From assembly GCA_021163465.1 (NCBI GenBank), contig JAGGWU010000046.1:1-12225 (forward strand): 12,225 nucleotides of DNA. Direction: 5' to 3'. The translations under genes were made by a program, and so were the position numbers. Positions within the stretch are counted from its first letter, which is position 1. Each line of letters begins with the position of its first letter. The DNA is from Candidatus Bipolaricaulota bacterium (GTDB lineage Bacteria; Bipolaricaulota; Bipolaricaulia; Bipolaricaulales; Bipolaricaulaceae). Of this stretch, positions 6,286-12,225 are shown one piece after another. The notes beneath the pieces were generated by a model. It was not told the DNA's origin and searched no databases. It saw nothing but the letters and a program-made list of their open reading frames with translations.

Positions 6286-8595
6286 TCATCGATTGGCAGA
6301 ATTTCTACCCTTACCTCGCGTGAACAGGCGCTTCCAGAACGGTGATGACGCGCTTTCATCCGCGTAGTAATGATATCGCTTTCGGTAATAGTAGTAGCCG
6401 TAATAACCGAAGTACTGTGGAGGAGCGCGGTTGATCACTGCACCCACCACCGGGGCATGAGCCTGGGATAGCTTCTCCATGGCCGCCCGGGCGGTGCGCT
6501 TGTCGGTGTGCTCGGCGTCCACCAGGAAGAGGACCGCATCTACTTGGGTGGCCAGCACCTGGATCTCCGGGGCAGCGTGTACCGGCGGAGCGTCGATCAC
6601 CACCACCTCGTACTCACCGGCGAGCCTCCGCAGGACCTCGGCGAACGCCTGCGAGGCGAAGAAGTCCGCCGGGCTCGGTGGCTTGCGGCCGGCAAAGATG
6701 ATGTGCAGTGGGCCGTAACCCTCGGGATGGAGCTCCCGCACTATCTCTTCGAGTCTCGCTTCGCCCACCACCCATTCGGTGAGGCCGGGCACGGCGTCGT
6801 CGCTATCGAACACCCGGTCCAACACCGGCCGACGTAGGTCGGCCTCGAGGAGGAGAACCTTCTTCCGTTGGAACGCCAGCGCCAACGCCAGGTTCGAGGC
6901 CACGGTGGACTTCCCGATCCCGGGCTCGGGCCCGGTCACGAGGATCGTGCCCAATTTCTTGTCGGGCGAGGCCATACGCAGGTTAAACACCAATGAGGAG
7001 AACGCGTCGTGGATCCTACCACCCGGCTTGTAGTGGGTAAGGAGGATCTCGGAGATCTCCTGATAGGCCCACCGGCGCCGGTGGTGGGGGATCCGGGGGA
7101 TCAACCCCAAAACGGGGAGGCCGAGGGCCGCGCGGACCTCGTCCTGGTTGCGGAACCGGGTGTCGAGTGCCTCGCGCACGAACGCAAGCCCCACCCCGCC
7201 CATGAGGCCGAGGAAGAAGCCCACAAAGAGGTTCAGCTTCTTGTTGGGCTTGATGGGGCCCTCGGGGGGCTCCGCCGGATCCACGATCTCCACCGTGCCC
7301 AGCTCCCCCATCTCCGCGATCCGGGCCCGGGCATACTGGGTGACGAGGAGGGTGTAGAGGTCTTCGGTGATGTCGAGCTCGCGCTGGACGCGGCCGAGCT
7401 CGATCCCCGAGTCGATGAGCTTCTTGATCTCCTCCTCCTTCATGCGCTCAAGCACCGCGACTCGGTTCTCCAGCGCCTGGAGTTCGAGGGTGAGCTCGAG
7501 TTGCTGCTTGATGAGGTCCTCGTACTGGGGGAGCTTCTCCAACACCGCGAACTGCTGGGAGGCTTCCTCCTCCATGCGCTCGCGCTTGGCGACGATATCC
7601 CGCTCCAGCTCCTTGGCACGGATGTAGTCACCGGAGCGGAGGGCCTCTTCGCGCTCCTGTTCCATGTCGGCGATCTCCTTCTGGATGTTGCGAATGAGGG
7701 CGAGCTTGTCCGTGATCTCGAGGAGGAGCGACCTCCCCTCGGGGCCGGCGAACTTCTCAAACAGGTCTTGCTTCACCCCGGCGAGGAATTTCTCTACCGT
7801 GGCCAGCTGGGCCTTGGTGTCCTCGAGGTCCACCTGGGCCTCGGCCAGGAGCTCCTCCAGCCGGGAGGCCTTGGCCACGAGGGCGTTGGTCTCGAGGAGG
7901 ATCTGCATGTCGCGGGCGAGCTGGGCCAGCTTATCCTCCGATACCTGGAGTTGCTGGCGGGTCTCCTCGATCTTCTTGTCGAGGAAGTCGATGATTGCCT
8001 GGATGGATTTGCGGGCCCGCTCGCGGTCCACCTCCTGGTAGGCCTCGGCGAGGTGGTTGGCGATCTTTACGGCCTCCACCGGGGAGCCGGCCACCGCCTC
8101 TACCCGGATCAGGCGGGAGTTGGGGAGCACCCGGGCGGAGATGGCGTCCTTCAGCTCCTCCAGCGTGACCACCTCGTCGGGGTTCAGAGCGTGGCCGTTG
8201 GCGAAGGCGAGCCCGACCCGGTGCCGGAGACGGGCGGTCACGTACTCCTGGTCCTCCAGCAGGCGCTCGCGGAGCTTGGACAACGTTCCCCGGCTCCGGA
8301 TGAGCTCCACGTGGGCATTCAGGTCCTCACCACGACCGGTGGGGACGAGGGCGGCGAGCTCCGCGGGGAGCCCCAGGGCCTCCAGGGACACGTCGGCGCC
8401 GCGGATGAGGATGACCGCCCCGGCCTTGTAGGCGGGCGGGGTGAACAGGGTAACCACGACGGTGAGTGCGAGCGCCGTGAGGAGGGTCCCGATCACGTAC
8501 CACTTACGCCGAAGGATGACTTCCCACAGTTGTCGTAGATCGAGCTCGACCTCATCGTTGCGATCGTTGCGGACGGACGTCGCCCTATCCCCCAC
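6286..8595 (-). CDS. Polysaccharide chain-length determinant/tyrosine autokinase (Wzc-type BY-kinase)
   Basis: These inner-membrane kinases control polymer length and export of capsule or exopolysaccharide through cycles of autophosphorylation and oligomer assembly. The 769 residues show, in order: a Wzz domain with TM1 (about 32-52), a long charged coiled coil (about 190-430), a proline-rich segment PAEPPEGPIKPNKK before TM2 (about 454-474), and a cytoplasmic BY-kinase domain. Walker A is GPEPGIGKST (555-564), Walker A' LLLEADLRRP (581-590) and Walker B VVVIDAP (664-670). The C-terminal cluster holds ten tyrosines in residues 728-744 and is the expected phosphorylation site. The start is GTG 8595, with GGGGAGG six bases upstream. 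It overlaps the preceding gene by 11 bases. No glycosyltransferase, Wza-like exporter or phosphatase gene is visible in the window. Confidence 0.95.
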   Translation of the reverse strand: MGDRATSVRNDRNDEVELDLRQLWEVILRRKWYVIGTLLTALALTVVVTLFTPPAYKAGAVILIRGADVSLEALGLPAELAALVPTGRGEDLNAHVELIRSRGTLSKLRERLLEDQEYVTARLRHRVGLAFANGHALNPDEVVTLEELKDAISARVLPNSRLIRVEAVAGSPVEAVKIANHLAEAYQEVDRERARKSIQAIIDFLDKKIEETRQQLQVSEDKLAQLARDMQILLETNALVAKASRLEELLAEAQVDLEDTKAQLATVEKFLAGVKQDLFEKFAGPEGRSLLLEITDKLALIRNIQKEIADMEQEREEALRSGDYIRAKELERDIVAKRERMEEEASQQFAVLEKLPQYEDLIKQQLELTLELQALENRVAVLERMKEEEIKKLIDSGIELGRVQRELDITEDLYTLLVTQYARARIAEMGELGTVEIVDPAEPPEGPIKPNKKLNLFVGFFLGLMGGVGLAFVREALDTRFRNQDEVRAALGLPVLGLIPRIPHHRRRWAYQEISEILLTHYKPGGRIHDAFSSLVFNLRMASPDKKLGTILVTGPEPGIGKSTVASNLALALAFQRKKVLLLEADLRRPVLDRVFDSDDAVPGLTEWVVGEARLEEIVRELHPEGYGPLHIIFAGRKPPSPADFFASQAFAEVLRRLAGEYEVVVIDAPPVHAAPEIQVLATQVDAVLFLVDAEHTDKRTARAAMEKLSQAHAPVVGAVINRAPPQYFGYYGYYYYRKRYHYYADESASSPFWKRLFTRGKGRNSANR
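6364..6414 (-). other. Tyrosine cluster of the BY-kinase
   Basis: Codons 728-744 encode Y-F-G-Y-Y-G-Y-Y-Y-Y-R-K-R-Y-H-Y-Y: ten tyrosines in 17 residues, interrupted by a basic RKR. In Wzc and CapB such clusters are trans-phosphorylated and the phosphorylation level sets polymer length. This one is dense but normal in kind. Confidence 0.85.
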
Positions 8596-9334
8596 CGCCC
8601 CCCTCCCCGCTGTCCGTCGGCCGGGTGAGCCAGTCGTCGCACTCTACCGGGCCCATGATTAGGTTCCCGCTCAGGGAAACCGTCCAAGGAATGAACACCG
8701 TCCGCCACCCTTCAAGGTCACGGACGTCGAGGGTGATCCCCCCTCTCCCGGAGACCGGCCCGAGCGCACGACAGAAACCGAGCCCCCCCAACGAGAGGAC
8801 GACCCCGCCCCCTTCCGTGTCGACGGGACCCACACAGAGGGTGAGGGACGGCGTAACACCGGACACGGAAAAGATCCAGGGAAGGAGGGTCCACTCCTCG
8901 GCAGCCGTGCGGGGACCTCCGGGGCCCCACCAGTTGCGCCGGGCGTCCACCGTAATCGGGGCCAGGTTCTGGAGGGCATAGAGCTCGTTACCCACAAAGC
9001 TATTGTCCCGCAGCGTCACCCATTCCACCTCGGTGACCAATCCCTCCTCGTGCTCGGCGGTGATGCGGACCCCGATCACGTTGTCGGCGATGGTGTTCCT
9101 CTCGATAATGGCCTTGCGGTTGACGATACGAACGCCCTCGCCGTTCCGCTCGATGCGGTTCCCCACCACGGCGATGTACCAATCGCCCTGCCAGCCCAGG
9201 TAAATTCCCAGGCCGTTCTCGGCGATGAGGTTATCCTCGACCACGATGTTCGGCTTCTCCGCCGCAAGACATAACCACCCCAGAACCAAGGCCAAAACTA
9301 CCCCTAGCCGCCACGGAGACAGGCCCCGTGTCAC
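8585..9334 (-). CDS. Secreted beta-helix protein, C-terminal-half type
   Basis: This 249-residue protein begins with a signal peptide-like segment (VVLALVLGWLCLAA, about 12-25), so it is probably exported. Residues about 29-155 form a right-handed parallel beta-helix: repeats such as VEDNLIAENGLGIYL, VVGNRIERNGEGVRI and IERNTIADNVIGVRI each have the N-x-I/F-x-x-N-x-x-G-[VI] turn pattern. The solenoid ends with ARRNWWGPGGP, a signature seen at the C-terminal end of many NosD-like beta-helices. The last 90 residues look beta-rich, and the chain ends SGEGGGGG. It lacks the N-terminal cap found in the preceding gene. The start is GTG 9334; its frame is open to about 9385, so a frameshift origin is possible. 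No catalytic residues can be assigned. Confidence 0.82.
   Translation of the reverse strand: MTRGLSPWRLGVVLALVLGWLCLAAEKPNIVVEDNLIAENGLGIYLGWQGDWYIAVVGNRIERNGEGVRIVNRKAIIERNTIADNVIGVRITAEHEEGLVTEVEWVTLRDNSFVGNELYALQNLAPITVDARRNWWGPGGPRTAAEEWTLLPWIFSVSGVTPSLTLCVGPVDTEGGGVVLSLGGLGFCRALGPVSGRGGITLDVRDLEGWRTVFIPWTVSLSGNLIMGPVECDDWLTRPTDSGEGGGGG
8602..8608 (-). promoter_or_regulatory. Ribosome-binding site inside a glycine-tail coding run
   Basis: GGGGAGG on the minus strand lies six bases before the kinase GTG. It also encodes part of the SGEGGGGG end of the upstream beta-helix protein, so ribosomes ending that gene reach the kinase start directly. Confidence 0.65.
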
Positions 9335-9357
9335 ACCGCTCCCGTCAGCACCTCCCC

Positions 9358-10032
9358 CTATCCTGGGTGAATGGCGGCGAAGGCGTTACCCACGAGGCAA
9401 TTGGCCCGAATCACCACGTTCTTGACGTGCGGGCCGATGCGGATCCCTACCCCGGTAGGCCGGGTGCGGCCATTGTGGTTGATACAGCAGTGATCGATCA
9501 GGACCCCGTCGCCCCAGTCTTTGAGCTGGATGCCGTCCCAGCCGTTCTCCGAGATGTTGCAGCCCAGGATCTCGATGTCCTTGTAGATGCCAACGAAGAC
9601 GAGACCGTCCTTATAGGAGGTAATAATCTGGACGTAGCGGAAGATGACATCCTCGACTGGGGAAGCCGTGCTCCCCCGCGCGTAGACCCCGTGTGGGGAG
9701 ACGGTGAGGGCCTCCACGGTGATCTTCGTCGAGTCCAGGATGCGGAAGGGGCCTTTGATGACCACCTTGCCCACCTCATCCCAGATATCGGGGCAGCATT
9801 CTCCTTCCTCCGTGGTGAAGCTCACATCGCCTTTGATGGTGAGGTCGGACTTTCTATTGACCGTGACCGCCTCCTCGTATATACCGGGTGCAACCAGGAT
9901 CACATCGCCCGGCGCGGCCGCGTCCACCGCCGCCTGGATGGTGGCGTAGTCGGCGGGCACACGCAGGGTAGCGGGGAGGGCGAGCACACCCAGTAATACC
10001 ACACAACCGAGACCTAAGGTCAAAGCCCGCAT
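9358..10032 (-). CDS. Secreted beta-helix protein, N-terminal-cap type
   Basis: This 224-residue protein has a signal peptide (about 1-21, MRALTLGLGCVVLLGVLALP). It is followed by VPADYATIQAAVDAAAPGDV, the standard N-terminal cap of pectin-lyase-fold beta-helix proteins, then VAPGIYEEAVTV and successive rungs (IKGPFRILDSTKITVEALTV, VFVGIYKDIEILGCNISENG, VRI-type turns). Four cysteines lie in two adjacent pairs (ECCP and HCCI) and may form disulfides after export. It stops abruptly at NAFAAIHPG without a C-terminal cap. The ATG has an ideal AGGAGGT five bases upstream. It is the first gene after a strong promoter; the next beta-helix gene starts 23 bases later. Whether it binds, cuts or epimerises a polysaccharide is not visible. 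Confidence 0.85.
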   Translation of the reverse strand: MRALTLGLGCVVLLGVLALPATLRVPADYATIQAAVDAAAPGDVILVAPGIYEEAVTVNRKSDLTIKGDVSFTTEEGECCPDIWDEVGKVVIKGPFRILDSTKITVEALTVSPHGVYARGSTASPVEDVIFRYVQIITSYKDGLVFVGIYKDIEILGCNISENGWDGIQLKDWGDGVLIDHCCINHNGRTRPTGVGIRIGPHVKNVVIRANCLVGNAFAAIHPG

Positions 10033-10103
10033 TCAGCACCTCCTTTACCTTCCATGCATATTTCGCCGAAACCCTCTCTAAACCGCCAAAAATTTACTCT
10101 TTT

Positions 10104-10132
10104 TTTATACCTCCGATTAACCCCAGTGTCAA
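10104..10132 (-). promoter_or_regulatory. Near-consensus sigma-70 promoter of the beta-helix/BY-kinase operon
   Basis: On the minus strand TTGACA (10132-10127), a 17-base spacer and TATAAA (10109-10104) match 11 of 12 consensus positions. Transcription should begin near 10097, giving a leader of about 65 bases. The leader includes a five-codon ATG...TAA frame (MHGR) whose stop touches the AAAGGAGGT ribosome-binding site. Confidence 0.85.
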
Positions 10133-10144
10133 GGGCCAAAATGG

Positions 10145-10160
10145 TGTTATGAGCATAACA
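10145..10160. promoter_or_regulatory. Palindrome upstream of the operon promoter, candidate operator
   Basis: TGTTATG and CATAACA form a perfect 7-2-7 inverted repeat. Its centre lies about 55 bases before the predicted transcription start, upstream of the -35, which suits an activator site better than a repressor site. It could also be part of the 3' end structure of the upstream gene, whose stop codon is five bases away. Confidence 0.5.
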
Positions 10161-10164
10161 TAAA

Positions 10165-12225
10165 CTAATCGCTTACAAGCGAAAGCCACACCGCCTTTCC
10201 CAATGGCGAGATGAGAATTAGCCTTGCAGGCGCTCCCGCGCTCGAGATGAGGGCCGCCTGGGGGCCGAAGGGAAGGCGAATGACGCACGTCCCGCGGACA
10301 GGCTCGAGGAAGGAGAGGGTGACCGAGCCCGCGCGGCCGATGCGGATGGCCTGATCGACCCCGAGGCCAGCGAGGTCGCCCACGAGCCAGATGTCCCCGG
10401 GGACGGCTGGCCCGAGGGGGAACGCCTCTCCGCTCGAGAGGCAGGCCGCGATCCCGTTTTCCACCTGTACGATTGCGTCCGCCAGCCCGTCTCCGTCCAG
10501 ATCCCCCAGCGCCAGGACGATCCCCGCACGGACTTGTGCCACCACTCCGCTATCCGTACGGTCTACCCAGTAGGTGTCGCGGCCCTCGATCAACCGCCCC
10601 CCGATCCCGCCCAGGGTGAGCCGGACCCCGTGCGGGGCTTCGGGGAGGACGATGGCCGGGCCTGACCTCAAGCGGCCTCCCTCTACGCGTACCCGCGCCA
10701 GCGCCCGCCGGCCTCGGCGATCGAGGCCGACGAGGATGAGCTCCTCCTCAGACACCGGATAGATACGCGCGGGGACGGTATCGCTCACCTCCACGGTAAA
10801 GAATTCCGGGAAATCCAGGAGACCGCTGGGGGAGCCGCGGAACCAGAGAACCACCGGGTCCCCCGCCTCGCCGGCGAGGAGGTCATCGCGGCCATCCCCG
10901 TCCATGTCCATCGCCGTAACCCAGGTGACCTCGACGGGGAGGGGACGGTTGGCAAGGTAACCGAATGTTCCGTCGCCCCGACCACGGTAGAGGAAGAGGC
11001 TCCGGCCCTTATCCGACCAGACGGCCAGGTCGTGATGGCCGTCGCCGTCGAAGTCCCCGCTCACGGGGAGCGCCCCGGGAAGGTACATGGGCAACGTCGA
11101 GCGCACGTCATGGACGCAATACACCCTCACCCGCGTGTGGCCTTCCCGTCCCGCGGGACCACGCACGGAAACGATGTAGCTTCCCGGCTCGGCGTACACA
11201 TGACGCACGCTCTTGCCCGTGGCCGCCGTGCCGTCGCCGAGGTCCCAGGCCCAGCTGCCTCCCTCGCCCTCCGTGATGCGGAAGACGAACTCGGTCTCGC
11301 CGGCGAGGCCCACGCCGGTGGAGGCGATAATCCCCACGGCCGCCTCTGCCGGGGGCTTGGGGACGGCGGTTGTAGGCCCTTCCCCGGTCCCAGGCGGCGT
11401 CTCTGCTGGGGCCTGCTCCACCTCACGCCCCCCCAACGACGTCTCCTGAGATGGGCCTTCCGCCACGGCCGGCCGGGAGGCGGGGGGCTCCGCCGCCCCC
11501 TGTCCGGGCACGACTTCCAGACGGTGCACCACGGGGGAGCCACGGCAGGTTGCCGCCATGCGGACGATCATGCGGAAGCGGGCGCAGCTCCCCACCTCCA
11601 CGGGGACCTCGAGCCTCTCACTTCCGACCTCGAATTCGTGCACGGACGGTCGGGAGGTCTTGGCGTTCGGATAGGTCTCGAGGACCACCCTTACGGCGGT
11701 GCCGCGGGAGAGGCCCGCCGCCTCGACGCGCAGCGTTAGGCGGCCGTCGCCATCCCGGCAAGGGAAGGCGGGGCTCCGGTACTCCCCCCGACGTTCCGGG
11801 GGCGTGGGCCAGAGGGAAAGGCGCGTAGTCACGGCATCGTCGGCGCGATCGGTGCTTAGGACAAGCCAGCCGCCCTCCCCGGTGGGGATTACGGCGAGCG
11901 GGCGGACGGCGTGACCCGAGATCGTGGCCTCCCAGGCGGCCTCACAGCCCGGGCGCCAGAGGGCAAGCCACCCCTGATCCCCCCGCCAGCCCACCGCGGC
12001 CACATCGCCACCGGGGCCGAGGGCCGCGCATCGCACCGTGCCCTCGAGGTCCCGAAGCGGGAGAGCACGGAGGGGTTCGCCGCCCGGGGAGAAGACGACC
12101 ACACGACCATTAGTCGTCCCGAGCAGGAAAGGGCCGTCCTCACCCGGCACGAGATCCAGTGGATGGACCCCTTCAGGACAGGAACGGTCTCCTTCGGTAT
12201 GGCCATCCGGGCCCACCCGGGAAAC
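10165..12225 (-). CDS. PKD and FG-GAP/VCBS-repeat protein, probably extracellular, 5' end missing
   Basis: The frame is open to the right edge (it begins V-S-R before GTG 12216), so the true start, and any signal peptide, lie outside. Counting from GTG 12216 (683 residues): about 15-140 is propeller-like (VFSPGGEPLRAL, AALGPGGDVAAVGW, LALWRP). Then come a beta-sandwich-like segment to 240 and a low-complexity Pro/Glu/Ala linker (240-295). A PKD domain follows (296-366; WDLGDGT, HVYAEPGSYIVSV), then FG-GAP/VCBS-type repeats with the calcium-loop pattern D-x-D-G-D-G-x-x-D at 388-396, 436-444 and 572-580. Such proteins are usually secreted or surface adhesins. The TAG stop is about 30 bases before the next operon's -35. 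The domains are clear, but the overall function is not. Confidence 0.85.
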   Translation of the reverse strand, partial: VSRVGPDGHTEGDRSCPEGVHPLDLVPGEDGPFLLGTTNGRVVVFSPGGEPLRALPLRDLEGTVRCAALGPGGDVAAVGWRGDQGWLALWRPGCEAAWEATISGHAVRPLAVIPTGEGGWLVLSTDRADDAVTTRLSLWPTPPERRGEYRSPAFPCRDGDGRLTLRVEAAGLSRGTAVRVVLETYPNAKTSRPSVHEFEVGSERLEVPVEVGSCARFRMIVRMAATCRGSPVVHRLEVVPGQGAAEPPASRPAVAEGPSQETSLGGREVEQAPAETPPGTGEGPTTAVPKPPAEAAVGIIASTGVGLAGETEFVFRITEGEGGSWAWDLGDGTAATGKSVRHVYAEPGSYIVSVRGPAGREGHTRVRVYCVHDVRSTLPMYLPGALPVSGDFDGDGHHDLAVWSDKGRSLFLYRGRGDGTFGYLANRPLPVEVTWVTAMDMDGDGRDDLLAGEAGDPVVLWFRGSPSGLLDFPEFFTVEVSDTVPARIYPVSEEELILVGLDRRGRRALARVRVEGGRLRSGPAIVLPEAPHGVRLTLGGIGGRLIEGRDTYWVDRTDSGVVAQVRAGIVLALGDLDGDGLADAIVQVENGIAACLSSGEAFPLGPAVPGDIWLVGDLAGLGVDQAIRIGRAGSVTLSFLEPVRGTCVIRLPFGPQAALISSAGAPARLILISPLGKAVWLSLVSD
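10169..10182. repeat. Palindrome over the last codons of the FG-GAP gene
   Basis: TCGCTT and AAGCGA form a perfect 6-2-6 inverted repeat in the last codons of the FG-GAP/PKD gene (sense TCG CTT GTA AGC GAT, then TAG). Together with the palindrome at 10145-10160 it makes two hairpins in a row at the gene end. No T-run follows directly. Confidence 0.45.

Noticed and set aside
7009..8538. A 509-codon open frame on the plus strand opposite the kinase gene
   Set aside because: It mirrors the coiled-coil coding region in GC-rich codons, is Leu/Gly/Glu-rich without domains, has no ribosome-binding site, and the minus-strand protein has complete family motifs.
9328..9996. A 222-codon plus-strand frame opposite the first beta-helix gene
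   Set aside because: Antisense shadow; the minus-strand frame has a signal peptide, a strong ribosome-binding site and beta-helix repeats.

Overview
The window is about 12.2 kb of GC-rich bacterial chromosome (my impression is around 60% G+C). Most genes are on the minus strand. The mix of a standard bacterial metK, an M24-family protein, secreted beta-helix and FG-GAP/PKD proteins and decayed accessory genes fits an environmental, possibly thermophilic, deep-branching bacterium. Candidatus Bipolaricaulota/Acetothermia is a guess at low confidence, because no rRNA or other marker fixes the taxonomy. I see no tRNA, rRNA, CRISPR array or replication origin.

Bases 1-1813 are a graveyard of defence-type genes, all on the minus strand. 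In transcription order they are: an HsdR-like type I restriction subunit, broken by a frameshift and truncated; an unrecognised 93-residue protein; a truncated nucleotidyltransferase joined to it by an ATGA overlap; a complete minimal nucleotidyltransferase (MNT, antitoxin type); and its HEPN partner. The HEPN gene is cut after 34 codons by the end of an insertion sequence whose DUF4096-type transposase runs off the left edge.

Bases 1814-2222 hold no gene but contain a perfect 10-bp inverted repeat. Next come metK (S-adenosylmethionine synthetase) with its own promoter and, upstream of it, an M24 'Xaa-Pro peptidase family' protein that lacks most of the usual metal ligands. Diverging from the latter is a hydantoinase/oxoprolinase pseudogene. 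It joins the N-terminal third of a HyuA-like subunit to the C-terminal fifth of a HyuB-like subunit through a large deletion, and has an extra frameshift. A rho-independent terminator follows it.

Bases 6286-10132 form a minus-strand transcription unit. It starts from a near-consensus sigma-70-type promoter (TTGACA, 17 bp, TATAAA) with a palindrome just upstream. It encodes two secreted beta-helix proteins and then a Wzc-type chain-length determinant/tyrosine autokinase. The two beta-helix proteins look like complementary halves of one solenoid: the first has the N-terminal cap, the second the C-terminal NWWG signature. The kinase start overlaps the end of the second beta-helix gene inside a G-rich run that encodes a glycine tail and also supplies the Shine-Dalgarno sequence. 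I infer a cell-envelope or exopolysaccharide function. This coupling of beta-helix proteins to a BY-kinase is the best candidate here for an undescribed system.

From 10165 to the right edge lies the 3' part of a large, probably surface or secreted, protein with a beta-propeller-like N-terminal part, a PKD domain and three FG-GAP/VCBS-type calcium loops. Its stop codon lies inside a second palindrome, next to the promoter of the beta-helix operon.
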